Below, in pieces: positions 1-7,823 of a stretch of 53,714 nucleotides of DNA. Under the pieces are notes generated by a model that saw only the letters and a list, made by a program, of their open reading frames with translations, was not told the DNA's origin and did no database searches. The position numbers were made by a program, and so were the translations under genes. The first letter of the stretch is position 1. Each line of letters starts with the position of its first letter. Source of the DNA: a virus; the IMG/VR virus record IMGVR_UViG_3300020465_000886, positions 1-53,714 of that record; one strand, written 5' to 3'.

Positions 1-206
1 ACATTGTAATCACCATTAGCCTGAACTTCAACTTGCTCATCTTCAACAACAATGTTGAAGTCTGACATTGTGTTAGTAGTTTTGAACTTCTTCTCAAAAC
101 TGTATTCAGCCCTCATTGGTCTCATTTCTAACTCTGAGTTACGAAGAGCATCTACAATCTGCTCCATAGTCATACCAGGTATTTTTACTTGTTTATGAAA
201 CTTCAT
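1..206 (-). CDS. Hypothetical phage protein, partial (3' end cut by window edge)
   Basis: An open frame starts with ATG at 206 and runs off the left edge after about 68 codons, beginning MKFHKQVKIPGMTMEQIVDAL. Its ATG overlaps the stop of the upstream gene (TAATG), the usual coupling here. The visible part looks soluble, with a basic N-terminus followed by an acidic, beta-prone stretch. I do not recognise the family. It probably shares the sigma70-like promoter at 653-680 with the next gene. Confidence 0.7.
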   Translation of the reverse strand, partial: MKFHKQVKIPGMTMEQIVDALRNSELEMRPMRAEYSFEKKFKTTNTMSDFNIVVEDEQVEVQANGDYN

Positions 207-622
207 TACCGACTCCAGTATGACTCACTCAATGGGTCCATGTAGTGAGGTGTGTTAATCGACTGAGTTACAGTAATCTCCTCACCATTGTAAGGACTGT
301 TACCAGTCTTAGTAATCATAGGCTCAATCAAAGCATACTCTTCTGAAGACATAACTCTATAGTTATTTCTGTCTGCTTTATGAGTCCTACCCAAATCAGG
401 ATCAGTAGCATCACGGTAAGCATTGTACATTCTTGAAGAATATTCTTTCTCACCATTAGCAACTTTTTCCTCAACATCAGCAACTGCCTTTTCATAGAAC
501 TTGATAGTTCTAGTAATACCAGCCTTTGCCGCCCCTTCTGATTTATAGTAACCAGTTTTCCAAGAAGGCCTAGTTGGCTCTTGGTGTATGCTGTCGTTAC
601 TCTTGTCTACTATTACGAACAT
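206..622 (-). CDS. Hypothetical conserved phage protein
   Basis: A 138-residue soluble protein beginning MFVIVDKSND. The ATG at 622 is chosen over one 21 nt upstream because an AGGAG motif sits 4-5 nt before it. The N-terminal part (a short beta strand, then GYYKSEGAAKAGITR) resembles small proteins common in marine T4-like phages, but I cannot name a function. It is the first gene behind the promoter at 653-680 and is coupled by TAATG to the partial gene at the window edge. Confidence 0.75.
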   Translation of the reverse strand: MFVIVDKSNDSIHQEPTRPSWKTGYYKSEGAAKAGITRTIKFYEKAVADVEEKVANGEKEYSSRMYNAYRDATDPDLGRTHKADRNNYRVMSSEEYALIEPMITKTGNSPYNGEEITVTQSINTPHYMDPLSESYWSR

Positions 623-652
623 ATTACTCCTTTTTCCTAACAATATAAGTAT

Positions 653-680
653 ATTATACGGATTTTAGAGGTAAAGTCAA
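653..680 (-). promoter_or_regulatory. Sigma70-like early promoter
   Basis: On the minus strand, TTGACT (675-680) and TATAAT (653-658) are separated by 16 bp, with an A-rich tract just upstream of the -35. It lies between the SGNH gene and the gene starting at 622, leaving a leader of about 25 nt that carries a Shine-Dalgarno sequence. Confidence 0.8.
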
Positions 681-713
681 CCTTTTTTTCCACTTTTTTT
701 GGTATTTTTTTGC

Positions 714-1577
714 TTAAAATAGGGGATTTTGCAGTATATCTTGTACAGGATCTGTGTTTTTATTGCCTTTTAAGTGCCCAATTAGTGCTTTTGCAAATAT
801 TTCTTGTGGTAAAAGACCTGGATGAACTCCGTCTCTAGCAACTTTTTGTTTATCAGATATGTGTGCTGGAATCATATCAAAATGTGAACGAAAGTTTAAA
901 GCATTTGGTAGATATTCTGTGTATTTGTGTTGTGTGATTATTTCTACTAGTTCCAAGTTATTTTCCAAACAAATACCTTTAATTGCTTTAGCACATAACC
1001 ACCAGTTCCAAGCATTCATTTTTGGATTGCTTGAAATAACCCAATTCTTATGTTTTTCATTAACAATTTCTTTGTGAAACTCTACAAATTCGTTCTCGCC
1101 TACATATACTTGTCTTTCCCAAAAGGGATATTGTATAATAACTTTGTCTGCTTTATATCCTGCTTGTATAAAGTTATTTAATGCTAACAAACAGGCTTCT
1201 GTGTTGTTTCCTACACGTGATAAGTTCCAATGTACAGCATCAAAATGATTAGCAACTACCTTACTATACATCTTATCTTCAGGAACTCCTTGCCCAAATG
1301 TAATACTGCAACCTAAGAATAAGAACTTTGTTTTGTCGTTATCTTTGTTATCTTCAAAAGAATCGCTTCTATATCCTTGCTTGTTTAACTTGTATGTCAT
1401 GTCTTTATATTCAGACATTTCTGCTATTTCAGTGTCCCAATTATCATTAGGATTATCTAATCCATAATATTTGTACTCGTGCTCTGATACTTCTTCTTTA
1501 GCATAACCTCCCCACCATTCAACTATGCCATTGCTATTTGGAAAACTGTCTTCGTAAAATTTTGATACATCACTCAT
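714..1577 (-). CDS. SGNH/GDSL-type hydrolase (esterase/deacylase family)
   Basis: 287 residues. The GDSL block I is seen as FLGCSITFGQG (candidate nucleophile Ser91), a block III-like GNN follows in the middle, and the C-terminal block V is RDGVHPG with the Asp-x-x-His pair. Family members remove acyl or acetyl groups from glycans, lipids or other esters; the substrate cannot be told. No signal peptide. The start overlaps the stop of a second SGNH gene by 4 nt. A late promoter at 3612-3622 suggests late expression, so a virion or glycan-modifying role is plausible. Confidence 0.75.
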   Translation of the reverse strand: MSDVSKFYEDSFPNSNGIVEWWGGYAKEEVSEHEYKYYGLDNPNDNWDTEIAEMSEYKDMTYKLNKQGYRSDSFEDNKDNDKTKFLFLGCSITFGQGVPEDKMYSKVVANHFDAVHWNLSRVGNNTEACLLALNNFIQAGYKADKVIIQYPFWERQVYVGENEFVEFHKEIVNEKHKNWVISSNPKMNAWNWWLCAKAIKGICLENNLELVEIITQHKYTEYLPNALNFRSHFDMIPAHISDKQKVARDGVHPGLLPQEIFAKALIGHLKGNKNTDPVQDILQNPLF

Positions 1578-2908
1578 TTGTCTTCTCTTATTAACTTAAG
1601 AAAATGATTAGCAATTACTTCATGTGATTTAGGACCCCAATGGCTACCATCTCTTCCCATATCAACTTTCAAACTACCTGTATGAAAAGGTATCCCACTT
1701 CTCCAATAACGTTCAGTTTTATATAAATCTAATGCTAATCTGTGTGCTGAAGCATCATAGAATGTTTCATATAATTTTACACCATATGCCTCACACATAT
1801 AAACTAACTTTGTTCTTAAATGGTTGAAGTCTAGTAATTCTTGTTCTGTTCTATTATAACGTATTTGTGCTTGAAAAGTATCTGTATTCTTAATAGTGTT
1901 CAGCAAGTTATTTAAGTCTCTAATGTTGAAAGGAGCATTTACATCTTGTGGATGATAACCCCAAGTTTTATTATTATTTGGATTGTCCCAGGATTGAAGA
2001 TAATCATCTTCTTCTTTTTGTGGGTCCAAGTCTGAATAGTTGTCTGATTCAGCAATAGATTTCCAATTTTCCTGTCTCTCTTTTAAAGATTTTTCGTCAA
2101 CAAAATGATTAGTAGGAACATCTAACATTTTTTCAAACTTAGTTTTGTTAGCCAAAACGTTTCTAGCAATTATAGACCAGTTGCAACAAATAATATTAGG
2201 AACATATCCTATTCTAAACATGTGTTCTGCCAACAAAAGAGAAAGTTTAGGTGAACTGCCTCCTACACCCATGTTCCAATTTACTGCATCAAGTTCTTTT
2301 GATATCAAAGAAGCAAAGTTTTCATTGTCTCTAACACCTACACCAAATGCAAAACTGCAACCTAATGTCATTACTTTCTTTTTATTAGTCTGTTTTGTTT
2401 TTTTAAAACAATCTGCCCTAAAGCCATATGAGTTTACAGTATATAACAGTTCGTCTATGGAATAGTTATCTCTATATCCCCAATCTATTTGATAATTTTG
2501 TTCCTTCCAATCTTCTCCCCATTTGCCATTGTCTATTGCTTGTTGACGTCTTTTAGTTGCTAATTGGTAATGTCTCTCATTACCTTCCCAAGTAGATAGT
2601 GTATCTGTTGGACAAAACTGGAAACGAGTATATTCATCTCTACTCCAATGTATTCTATCCATCAGTGATTCTTTATGTCCTGCAGTTAAAGGAGGTGCAC
2701 CATATGGTCCTTCTTCAGCAAATCCAGTATGACGTAACATTATGTCTGGCTGATTTTCTAATCTAGTTGGTCTATTTTTTCCCCACCACCAAAAGTCAGT
2801 TGTAATACCTTTTGCTTCATCAAAAGTTTTAGGCATAGGATACAATACCAAAGGTGGTTCATCGCCTGTGTACCAAGGATATATTGTATTGTAAACGGGA
2901 CCTATCAT
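1574..2908 (-). CDS. SGNH-like hydrolase, larger tandem paralogue
   Basis: 444 residues. The central part parallels the downstream gene: GFRADCF, then TLGCSFAFGVGV (block I), a DAVNWNMGVGG segment matching DAVHWNL of its neighbour, and GRDGSHWGP near the C-terminus as block V. The first ~150 residues are an extra region rich in Trp, Pro and Tyr. The ATG at 2908 has AAGGAG about 13 nt upstream, which is long. Adjacent similar genes imply tandem duplication with divergence. Function is inferred only from the fold family. Confidence 0.7.
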   Translation of the reverse strand: MIGPVYNTIYPWYTGDEPPLVLYPMPKTFDEAKGITTDFWWWGKNRPTRLENQPDIMLRHTGFAEEGPYGAPPLTAGHKESLMDRIHWSRDEYTRFQFCPTDTLSTWEGNERHYQLATKRRQQAIDNGKWGEDWKEQNYQIDWGYRDNYSIDELLYTVNSYGFRADCFKKTKQTNKKKVMTLGCSFAFGVGVRDNENFASLISKELDAVNWNMGVGGSSPKLSLLLAEHMFRIGYVPNIICCNWSIIARNVLANKTKFEKMLDVPTNHFVDEKSLKERQENWKSIAESDNYSDLDPQKEEDDYLQSWDNPNNNKTWGYHPQDVNAPFNIRDLNNLLNTIKNTDTFQAQIRYNRTEQELLDFNHLRTKLVYMCEAYGVKLYETFYDASAHRLALDLYKTERYWRSGIPFHTGSLKVDMGRDGSHWGPKSHEVIANHFLKLIREDK

Positions 2909-2924
2909 ACTTTTTATTTACTCC

Positions 2925-3293
2925 TTAGTCTAAACCTTTAGCAAATTTTTCGACATCATTTCCTACTAACTTTAACCACATAGCATCTTCCTCACTGAAC
3001 AGTATTAAGTTCTTTCTATCTAAATAGTAGGGCCACTTCATGTGTTCGTGTAGTCTTAACAACAAATTATTATGCATACCTTCCTTGTTAATTGGAAATC
3101 TGTACATGTCGTATTGTTCTTTTAACAAAGTAAATCCAAGTTTAGTTAGACGTAAACCTGTACAAGTTGTTTCACTTAATTGAAAGTTTTTGAATATCAT
3201 ATAACAAACATCTGTCAAAGGATATTGTTTAAGAGTCTCATGCTCTTCCCTCATTTTGTTTGTTATTTGTTCTTGTAAACTATTATTATTCAT
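2925..3293 (-). CDS. Hypothetical phage protein
   Basis: 122 residues starting MNNNSLQEQ. I chose the ATG at 3293, which overlaps the stop of the upstream gene, rather than an ATG 33 nt earlier lying inside that gene. Soluble and helix-rich, ending FSEEDAMWLKLVGNDVEKFAKGLD. The pattern 'F(S)x-DAxWxxL' also occurs in the protein at 4632-5033 and in other small phage proteins, but the family is not recognised. Late operon with the SGNH genes. Confidence 0.7.
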   Translation of the reverse strand: MNNNSLQEQITNKMREEHETLKQYPLTDVCYMIFKNFQLSETTCTGLRLTKLGFTLLKEQYDMYRFPINKEGMHNNLLLRLHEHMKWPYYLDRKNLILFSEEDAMWLKLVGNDVEKFAKGLD

Positions 3294-3594
3294 TTCCGGT
3301 GATTTGGTCTTCTGTAATGACATCACCTTGTGTTAATTTGATAACTTGAAACTCGTCTGTATTGAATGTTTTGTTCAGTTTTTCTGCAAGATTAAAGGCA
3401 TGTCCACTGTTACTGAATGACACTTTTTTATACTTAGGGCCTGGATAAGAAACTAATTTGTTAAGTGTTCTGAGGTTAATTGGTTTACCTTGATAGAATA
3501 CAGAATAAATTGCTTCAGCCGCCAGGATTTGGTCTGCTTTATATGTGTCCTTATGAACTGCTTCTAGTAGTATTTTAGGTTTTGGTCTGCTCAT
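3286..3594 (-). CDS. Hypothetical phage protein, first gene of a late operon
   Basis: 102 residues beginning MSRPKPKILLEAVHKD. The ATG at 3594 has AGGAG seven nt upstream, which decides against the ATG at 3612. Soluble, basic N-terminus, mixed alpha/beta. No family recognised. A late-type box at 3612-3622 lies directly upstream, so this gene and the three after it should be expressed with virion genes. Confidence 0.7.
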   Translation of the reverse strand: MSRPKPKILLEAVHKDTYKADQILAAEAIYSVFYQGKPINLRTLNKLVSYPGPKYKKVSFSNSGHAFNLAEKLNKTFNTDEFQVIKLTQGDVITEDQITGNE

Positions 3595-3611
3595 GTATAG
3601 TCTCCTATACA

Positions 3612-3622
3612 CTTATTTATCA
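3612..3622 (-). promoter_or_regulatory. T4-like late promoter
   Basis: Minus-strand TGATAAATAAG matches the late box found before other late genes here. It follows the hairpin at 3630-3654 and precedes the gene at 3594 by about 18 nt. Confidence 0.65.
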
Positions 3623-3629
3623 TAAAAAC

Positions 3630-3654
3630 TAGTTTTAATGGGTCTTTAAAACTA
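3630..3654 (-). terminator. Hairpin terminator after the glutaredoxin/cytochrome operon
   Basis: A perfect 9-bp inverted repeat (TAGTTTTAA / TTAAAACTA) encloses a 7-nt loop and is followed on the minus strand by GTTTTT. It lies 4 nt beyond the stop of the CGFS glutaredoxin gene. The stem is AT-rich, so it may be leaky. Confidence 0.6.
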
Positions 3655-3657
3655 TGT

Positions 3658-3969
3658 TTAACCTTCTAATACTTCTTTTAGTTCGTTTGATTGGTGCATT
3701 TCAGTAATAATATCGCAACCACCTACTAACTCGCCCTTAACGAATAGTTGTGGGAATGTGGGCCAATCACTTACACTAGGTAATGTTGCTCTTACTTCTG
3801 GGTCTTCAAGTATATCCATGTAACTAAATTCAATTTTATATTCTTTTAGTATGTCAACTACTTTACCACTAAATCCACATCTTGGTTGGTGTGGATTACC
3901 TTTCATAAACAAGATAATATTGTTGTCTTTGATTATATCTTGTAATTGTTCTTCTGTTGTTTTACTCAC
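3658..3969 (-). CDS. grxD: Monothiol glutaredoxin, CGFS type (Grx4/GrxD)
   Basis: 103 residues from a GTG start at 3969. AGGAAGGA lies about 8 nt upstream and the GTG overlaps the stop of the cytochrome gene (GTGAGTAA); an ATG at 3996 would need a longer overlap and has no such site. The CGFS active site is at residues 31-34, with the family's WPTFPQLFVKGELVGGCDI (cis-Pro and GG-C-D glutathione site) downstream. CGFS glutaredoxins bind [2Fe-2S] clusters with glutathione and pass them on rather than reduce disulfides. It may supply cluster proteins such as QueE. Confidence 0.9.
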   Translation of the reverse strand: MSKTTEEQLQDIIKDNNIILFMKGNPHQPRCGFSGKVVDILKEYKIEFSYMDILEDPEVRATLPSVSDWPTFPQLFVKGELVGGCDIITEMHQSNELKEVLEG

Positions 3970-4408
3970 TTGGGAATCCTTCCTGTATAAAGTCACCTAT
4001 CATTTGTATTTCTGCTTCTGATAAGTTTGCGGCTTGACCCCACATCATTGAACTCATAGGGCCTATCTCTCCATTGTTTTTATATGTTGTTAGTTTTTCT
4101 ATAATAGTTGGGCTTGACTGTCCTGCTAACATAGGACCAACTCCACCTGAACCATCTGCATTATGACATGCGGCACAACCTGCCCATAGTCCTCTAATAC
4201 TGCTGAATGGATCTCCGGCGGCTAGAGCCTGTTTTCTTTGTTCTATCTCTGCTGGTGTTCCATTAATTCTTACATATTCTTCATAGCACTCGCCATAGCA
4301 ACTACTATTTCTACTATAACCTTTATATTCTAAGTCAGGATAAATCACAAACACCATGAACAGAAATAATCCTGCACACCCTAACAACACCATGCCTAAC
4401 TCTCTCAT
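3962..4408 (-). CDS. Membrane-anchored class I cytochrome c
   Basis: 148 residues. A hydrophobic segment at residues 4-23 should anchor the protein with its C-terminal domain in the periplasm. The haem c site is CAACH at 78-82; Met residues in GPMSSMMWGQ (118-122) can provide the distal ligand, followed by the usual C-terminal helix LSEAEIQMIGDFI. A second Cys pair (C37, C41) precedes the haem domain. Maturation would need the host's cytochrome c machinery. Coupled by TAATG to the upstream dithiol glutaredoxin and overlapping the CGFS glutaredoxin. It probably carries electrons for the host chain; partner unknown. Confidence 0.85.
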   Translation of the reverse strand: MRELGMVLLGCAGLFLFMVFVIYPDLEYKGYSRNSSCYGECYEEYVRINGTPAEIEQRKQALAAGDPFSSIRGLWAGCAACHNADGSGGVGPMLAGQSSPTIIEKLTTYKNNGEIGPMSSMMWGQAANLSEAEIQMIGDFIQEGFPSE

Positions 4409-4635
4409 TATGCTCCATCAACGATAGCCTTAAACTCTGTGTAGCCACCTATTTTATCTCCATCAACTATAATTTGTGGAAATGTTCTTGCTCCTGGAAA
4501 TGTTTCCATTAACTTTTCTCTATCAAAATCCACATCTAACATGTGAACTGTTAAGTCATAACCTTTTTGCTCTGCTAAGTTTTTTGCCATATCGCAATAT
4601 GGACATTGTGTTTTACTGTATATTTCTACTTTCAT
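4408..4635 (-). CDS. grxC: Dithiol glutaredoxin (CPYC)
   Basis: 75 residues, a complete small glutaredoxin. The CPYC redox site is at 12-15, TFPQIIVDGDKIGGYTE holds the cis-Pro and GG-Y-T/D glutathione-binding elements. It reduces disulfides, ribonucleotide reductase or mixed glutathione disulfides. The start has AAGGA upstream. Glutaredoxins are common in T4-like phages as reductants for nucleotide synthesis; here the gene is immediately followed by the cytochrome c gene. Confidence 0.9.
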   Translation of the reverse strand: MKVEIYSKTQCPYCDMAKNLAEQKGYDLTVHMLDVDFDREKLMETFPGARTFPQIIVDGDKIGGYTEFKAIVDGA

Positions 4636-5033
4636 GTGTTTCCTTGTTTAACGTGTTTTAGTCTGAACCAGAATGCATCATCTGGATCACTAAAAGTTAT
4701 AATTGCTTGTTTGGTGTTATCAATTGTATTGAAATGCCAACCAAACATTCCTTTAACCTCTTTATTTATCGACTCTATTACATGCATAGGTATTCCTACA
4801 TCACGCCAATCCTCGTCCTTGCCATCGTAGAATCCTGATTGCCACAATACTCTATGTTCAAAGATTTTATTGTAACCACAACCTTCTTTGTAATCACCTA
4901 GTTGTCCTGCACCACTGGTCTGAGGAGTACCACCTGTGGCCCTTGCAAATGAATGTGACCTTATACCTATTGCTACTCTTTCTGGTAGTCTTGGTCCTGA
5001 TACTTTATTCTTTAAACTTTCCGCCTGTAACAT
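4632..5033 (-). CDS. Hypothetical conserved phage protein
   Basis: 133 residues, soluble. The N-terminal half is Gly/Arg-rich, the C-terminal half has ITFSDPDDAFWFRLKHVKQ, a motif recalling 'DAxWF' phage proteins such as 2925-3293. It overlaps its neighbours on both sides, so it belongs to the operon running into the glutaredoxin/cytochrome genes. A CGATAAATAA late-like box near 4763-4772 lies within the gene and may be accidental. Function unknown. Confidence 0.7.
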   Translation of the reverse strand: MLQAESLKNKVSGPRLPERVAIGIRSHSFARATGGTPQTSGAGQLGDYKEGCGYNKIFEHRVLWQSGFYDGKDEDWRDVGIPMHVIESINKEVKGMFGWHFNTIDNTKQAIITFSDPDDAFWFRLKHVKQGNT

Positions 5034-5205
5034 AAATCTCTCTATCTAAATCTCTATTGGTACTTGGTGCTACATCTACATTTAATTGCTTTACAATCCT
5101 ATGTAAGTATTCAACATCAAGTGTTACTTGTTTCTCACCTTTATCAAATAAATGATTAATGTGTCTCACAAATAGTTCAATATCATTAGGTTGATTATTT
5201 TGCAT
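5005..5205 (-). CDS. Small hypothetical phage protein
   Basis: 66 residues, acidic and helical in the first half (ELFVRHINHLFDKGEKQVTLDV), soluble. Similar short proteins occur in marine T4-like phages; I know of no function. It overlaps both neighbouring genes (29 nt and 11 nt), consistent with tight translational coupling. Confidence 0.65.
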   Translation of the reverse strand: MQNNQPNDIELFVRHINHLFDKGEKQVTLDVEYLHRIVKQLNVDVAPSTNRDLDREIYVTGGKFKE

Positions 5206-5728
5206 GTACTTTACTTGCTTGTCTCTTTATTTTATTTAACACTTTTAGTCTTTGTTTAAGTTCTATTTTGGTTTTAAACGGACCTTCATAACCATATGTA
5301 ATCAAAGTGCTTAGTTTAGGACAGTTACCATGTTTCCAACCTTTTTCAAAGTTAATAGCATACCAACCTGCCGCATAATAAACATCACTGTTTTCTGTTT
5401 TAGCAAACAAAGGAATCTCATCCATATAGTCTTTGTGACTAGGATCTACTGGAACTGGATTAGGATAATCAACTTCATAGCCTTTAATATAAAAAGTTGC
5501 TGGTTGATTTATATCCAGTTTATTAGTATTCCTAAACAAAAACTTGTTTTGAAATGCTTCTTTTACTTCTGCTTCACTATCATATAAGATAGTTTCAGTT
5601 TTATCTACATAAGTGAATTTATCTTGAATAGTTTTATGTAGGATACCAACACGTTTAGTATCGTCATTAACAATCCAAGCATCTTCGCTTATCTGTTGCA
5701 ATTTTACTTGCTCTTTAAATTTAATCAT
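5195..5728 (-). CDS. Hypothetical phage protein
   Basis: 177 residues, soluble, mixed alpha/beta, with a basic C-terminal helix (KIELKQRLKVLNKIKRQ). No signal peptide or membrane segment. The ATG at 5728 overlaps the stop of the upstream 61-residue gene by 4 nt (ATGA type). No family recognised. Confidence 0.7.
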   Translation of the reverse strand: MIKFKEQVKLQQISEDAWIVNDDTKRVGILHKTIQDKFTYVDKTETILYDSEAEVKEAFQNKFLFRNTNKLDINQPATFYIKGYEVDYPNPVPVDPSHKDYMDEIPLFAKTENSDVYYAAGWYAINFEKGWKHGNCPKLSTLITYGYEGPFKTKIELKQRLKVLNKIKRQASKVHAK

Positions 5729-5910
5729 TGTGACCTCCTCATGTTATGTTCACTGATTAATGTTCTGGTACTGGGTTCAGCACCAAATTCTCTTTTAAAA
5801 ACTTTATGAACCCCATTAATTTCTGCTGATTCATAAATCCATTTCTTATTGTTCTCTGGATGTTTAATCTCATCAAACATCTTTTGAACATCTTTATCCA
5901 CATCTGCCAT
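5725..5910 (-). CDS. Small hypothetical phage protein
   Basis: 61 residues, charged and soluble, beginning MADVDKDVQKMFDEI. Its start lies inside the 3' end of the 5' nuclease gene (17-nt overlap) and its stop overlaps the next start. Function unknown. Confidence 0.65.
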   Translation of the reverse strand: MADVDKDVQKMFDEIKHPENNKKWIYESAEINGVHKVFKREFGAEPSTRTLISEHNMRRSQ

Positions 5911-6880
5911 TTAGCATTCCTGAATAGTTTTGAGCATTATCGCTCATTCTTTGTAAGTCCCATTTAGCACAGAACTTCATAAAGTGTATGCCTATGTTAG
6001 CAACAGGATCTTTCTGTTTGCCTTCATTCATTCTAGTCAAACACAATTCTTTAATCTCGTCTGGTTGTTCAGTTAGGTCAATTAGGATCTTGTTTCTTTC
6101 AAAGTCATCTTTAACTCTGTGTTCTGTTTCCTCATGGTCGACCCAACGTTGCAACATAAAGTTATTATAATTATATCCGCCTGTATGTCTATCTTCAAAG
6201 GCTTCCATAATACCTGTTTTGTTTTTAGTACCTTTTAACCTTGCACCAGGATATGCACTAAACACGTTGTCTGAACTGTCTCCTCTAACACACTTTTCAA
6301 AGAGTGCAAACTCAGGATCAATAGCCTTCTTAGGTTCTTTAGTCTTTTTGTCTATGACTGCTTCTCCTGTTTTTAAATCTTTAAAGCCTTCTAATGTAAC
6401 TACTTGGTCAGTTGTACCGTTATACTGCGTTACATTGGGTGCTAAGAGTTGATAGAAGTCACTATCAGTACTGATAATATAATGATTATCATCTGGATGT
6501 TGTTGAATCCATGTAGCAATCATATCGTCTGCTTCTGCTTGTTCGCATTGTACGACACTACAATTAGTCTTTTCACTAAAGAACTTAACCATATCATCAT
6601 ATGCTTCAAAGTATAGTTCATCATCTTCTTGTTCTCTAACACTCCTTTGATCCATTATAACTCTACGATTTGCTTTGTAAGGAGTATAAAAGTCTTTACG
6701 CCAACTTCTACCTTCTAAACATAATACTATATGATTGCCGTCAAACTCTCTCCAGCACTTGTTAATACTGTTAAACATGATGTGCATTGCCATACCTATC
6801 TTCATATCGATAGTACCTTTGCCACCAACATGCTTGGCTCTCATAAACATATTCAATCCGTCAACAAGTAAGTAATTCAT
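5894..6880 (-). CDS. rnh: RNase H / 5'-3' exonuclease (T4 Rnh-like flap nuclease)
   Basis: 328 residues, close to the T4 enzyme's 305. The PIN/FEN core is visible: YLLVDGLNMFMRA at the N-terminus, EAEADDMIA in the middle and ISTDSDFYQLL, giving the acidic metal-binding residues, then KCVRGDSSDNV as the helix-hairpin region that grips DNA. It removes RNA primers and 5' flaps during lagging-strand synthesis with the polymerase and clamp coded at 21.6-25.6 kb. The ATG at 6880 overlaps the stop of the upstream membrane-protein gene. Confidence 0.85.
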   Translation of the reverse strand: MNYLLVDGLNMFMRAKHVGGKGTIDMKIGMAMHIMFNSINKCWREFDGNHIVLCLEGRSWRKDFYTPYKANRRVIMDQRSVREQEDDELYFEAYDDMVKFFSEKTNCSVVQCEQAEADDMIATWIQQHPDDNHYIISTDSDFYQLLAPNVTQYNGTTDQVVTLEGFKDLKTGEAVIDKKTKEPKKAIDPEFALFEKCVRGDSSDNVFSAYPGARLKGTKNKTGIMEAFEDRHTGGYNYNNFMLQRWVDHEETEHRVKDDFERNKILIDLTEQPDEIKELCLTRMNEGKQKDPVANIGIHFMKFCAKWDLQRMSDNAQNYSGMLNGRCG

Positions 6881-7230
6881 TATTTAATCTTCCCTGATAT
6901 GCCTTTATTCTTAGGACCATATTGCCTTACATTACCATACCAAATGTGTCCTTTTTCTTCTGCTTCTTTGAATATTAAATTGGTAAGCATGATTGGAAAT
7001 ACTACTCCAAAGTGTACAAATACACTTGTTACAATATCATAGTTAAACCATTCCATATAAGTTGTAGCAACTATTCCAAAATAAACTGACCACATTACAA
7101 ACAATACCATAGTAAAGTATCCTTGTATTGAAGCATCTCCAATATATCTTAATGGGTTGTATCGATTGTCCATTACTAATCTCCAACAATCAATTACAAA
7201 GAATAAGAATTTATAAAATATCTTTTTCAT
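6880..7230 (-). CDS. Two-helix membrane protein, paralogue of 15229-15651
   Basis: 116 residues with hydrophobic helices at about 39-57 and 65-88 and a hydrophobic N-terminal stretch. The segment from residue 15 to 97 aligns without gaps with the protein at 15229-15651: 44 of 83 positions are identical by hand count, including RYNPL, WSVYFG and the C-terminal GH-x-W. The family is not recognised. The paralogue lies next to the alternative-oxidase region, so a shared bioenergetic or membrane role is possible but only inferred. It overlaps the genes on both sides by single bases. Confidence 0.75.
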   Translation of the reverse strand: MKKIFYKFLFFVIDCWRLVMDNRYNPLRYIGDASIQGYFTMVLFVMWSVYFGIVATTYMEWFNYDIVTSVFVHFGVVFPIMLTNLIFKEAEEKGHIWYGNVRQYGPKNKGISGKIK

Positions 7231-7562
7231 TAATGTCTCCTTGCGCCATCAAATACGCAAACAAAATATAATCCGAAATCGCTTGTATTGTGAACTTTGT
7301 GAAACTCACCATCATTAATACAAACAACATCACCTTGCTTAACAGGAAATCTATTATCATCAATAGTCATTTCCCCTTCACCATCTACAAAGAAATATAC
7401 TTCTTCCTGTCCTTTATGATTGTGACCTGAAGTTTCTCTTCCTGCTTGTAGAAAAGTGCTTGATAATATAAGTGTGTTGCCGAAAGGATTGTCTTTTACA
7501 ACATACCTATCATCTTCTTTTGCAACATATCCACCTATGTCTTTTATGTCAACTTTTTGCAT
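7230..7562 (-). CDS. Single-domain cupin protein
   Basis: 110 residues forming one cupin barrel. Cupin motif 1 is HNHKGQEEVYFFVDGEGE, motif 2 is QGDVVCINDGEFHKVHN; the His and Glu residues make a typical metal site. Cupins of this size are isomerases, dioxygenases or sugar-binding proteins, and the reaction cannot be told. It lies between a membrane-protein gene and a small acidic protein gene in a tight operon. Confidence 0.8.
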   Translation of the reverse strand: MQKVDIKDIGGYVAKEDDRYVVKDNPFGNTLILSSTFLQAGRETSGHNHKGQEEVYFFVDGEGEMTIDDNRFPVKQGDVVCINDGEFHKVHNTSDFGLYFVCVFDGARRH

Positions 7563-7823
7563 TTACTCCTTTCCGGGCATTATGCCCTCCTCCATGATTG
7601 TATCAAAAGGACTATCGCCTGTAATAACTTGAATCCTTCTGGCATCCGCGGCTTTCTTTAAGTCACGAACTAAATCAATTTGCATTGTTTTAAAATTCTT
7701 TAACAATTCCAATATCTCTGCGTCAGTAAGACTTGCAATGAATCTTTCAATAGCAGGTGCTATTTCTTCATTTACAACTCTAGCCAGTTTAGCAGTGGCT
7801 ATACTATCTTTTGCAGTACTCAT
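7563..7823 (-). CDS. Small helical hypothetical protein
   Basis: 86 residues, predominantly alpha-helical (MSTAKDSIATAKLARVVNEE), no membrane segment. It abuts the cupin gene and overlaps the upstream lipoprotein gene by 20 nt. Unrecognised. Confidence 0.65.
   Translation of the reverse strand: MSTAKDSIATAKLARVVNEEIAPAIERFIASLTDAEILELLKNFKTMQIDLVRDLKKAADARRIQVITGDSPFDTIMEEGIMPGKE

Noticed and set aside
3658-3996. CGFS glutaredoxin starting at the ATG 3996
   Set aside because: The GTG at 3969 has AGGAAGGA at good spacing and overlaps the upstream stop as is common here.
4763-4772. CGATAAATAA late-like box inside 4632-5033
   Set aside because: It lies inside a coding region about 130 nt before the glutaredoxin start; an internal late promoter is possible but not supported.
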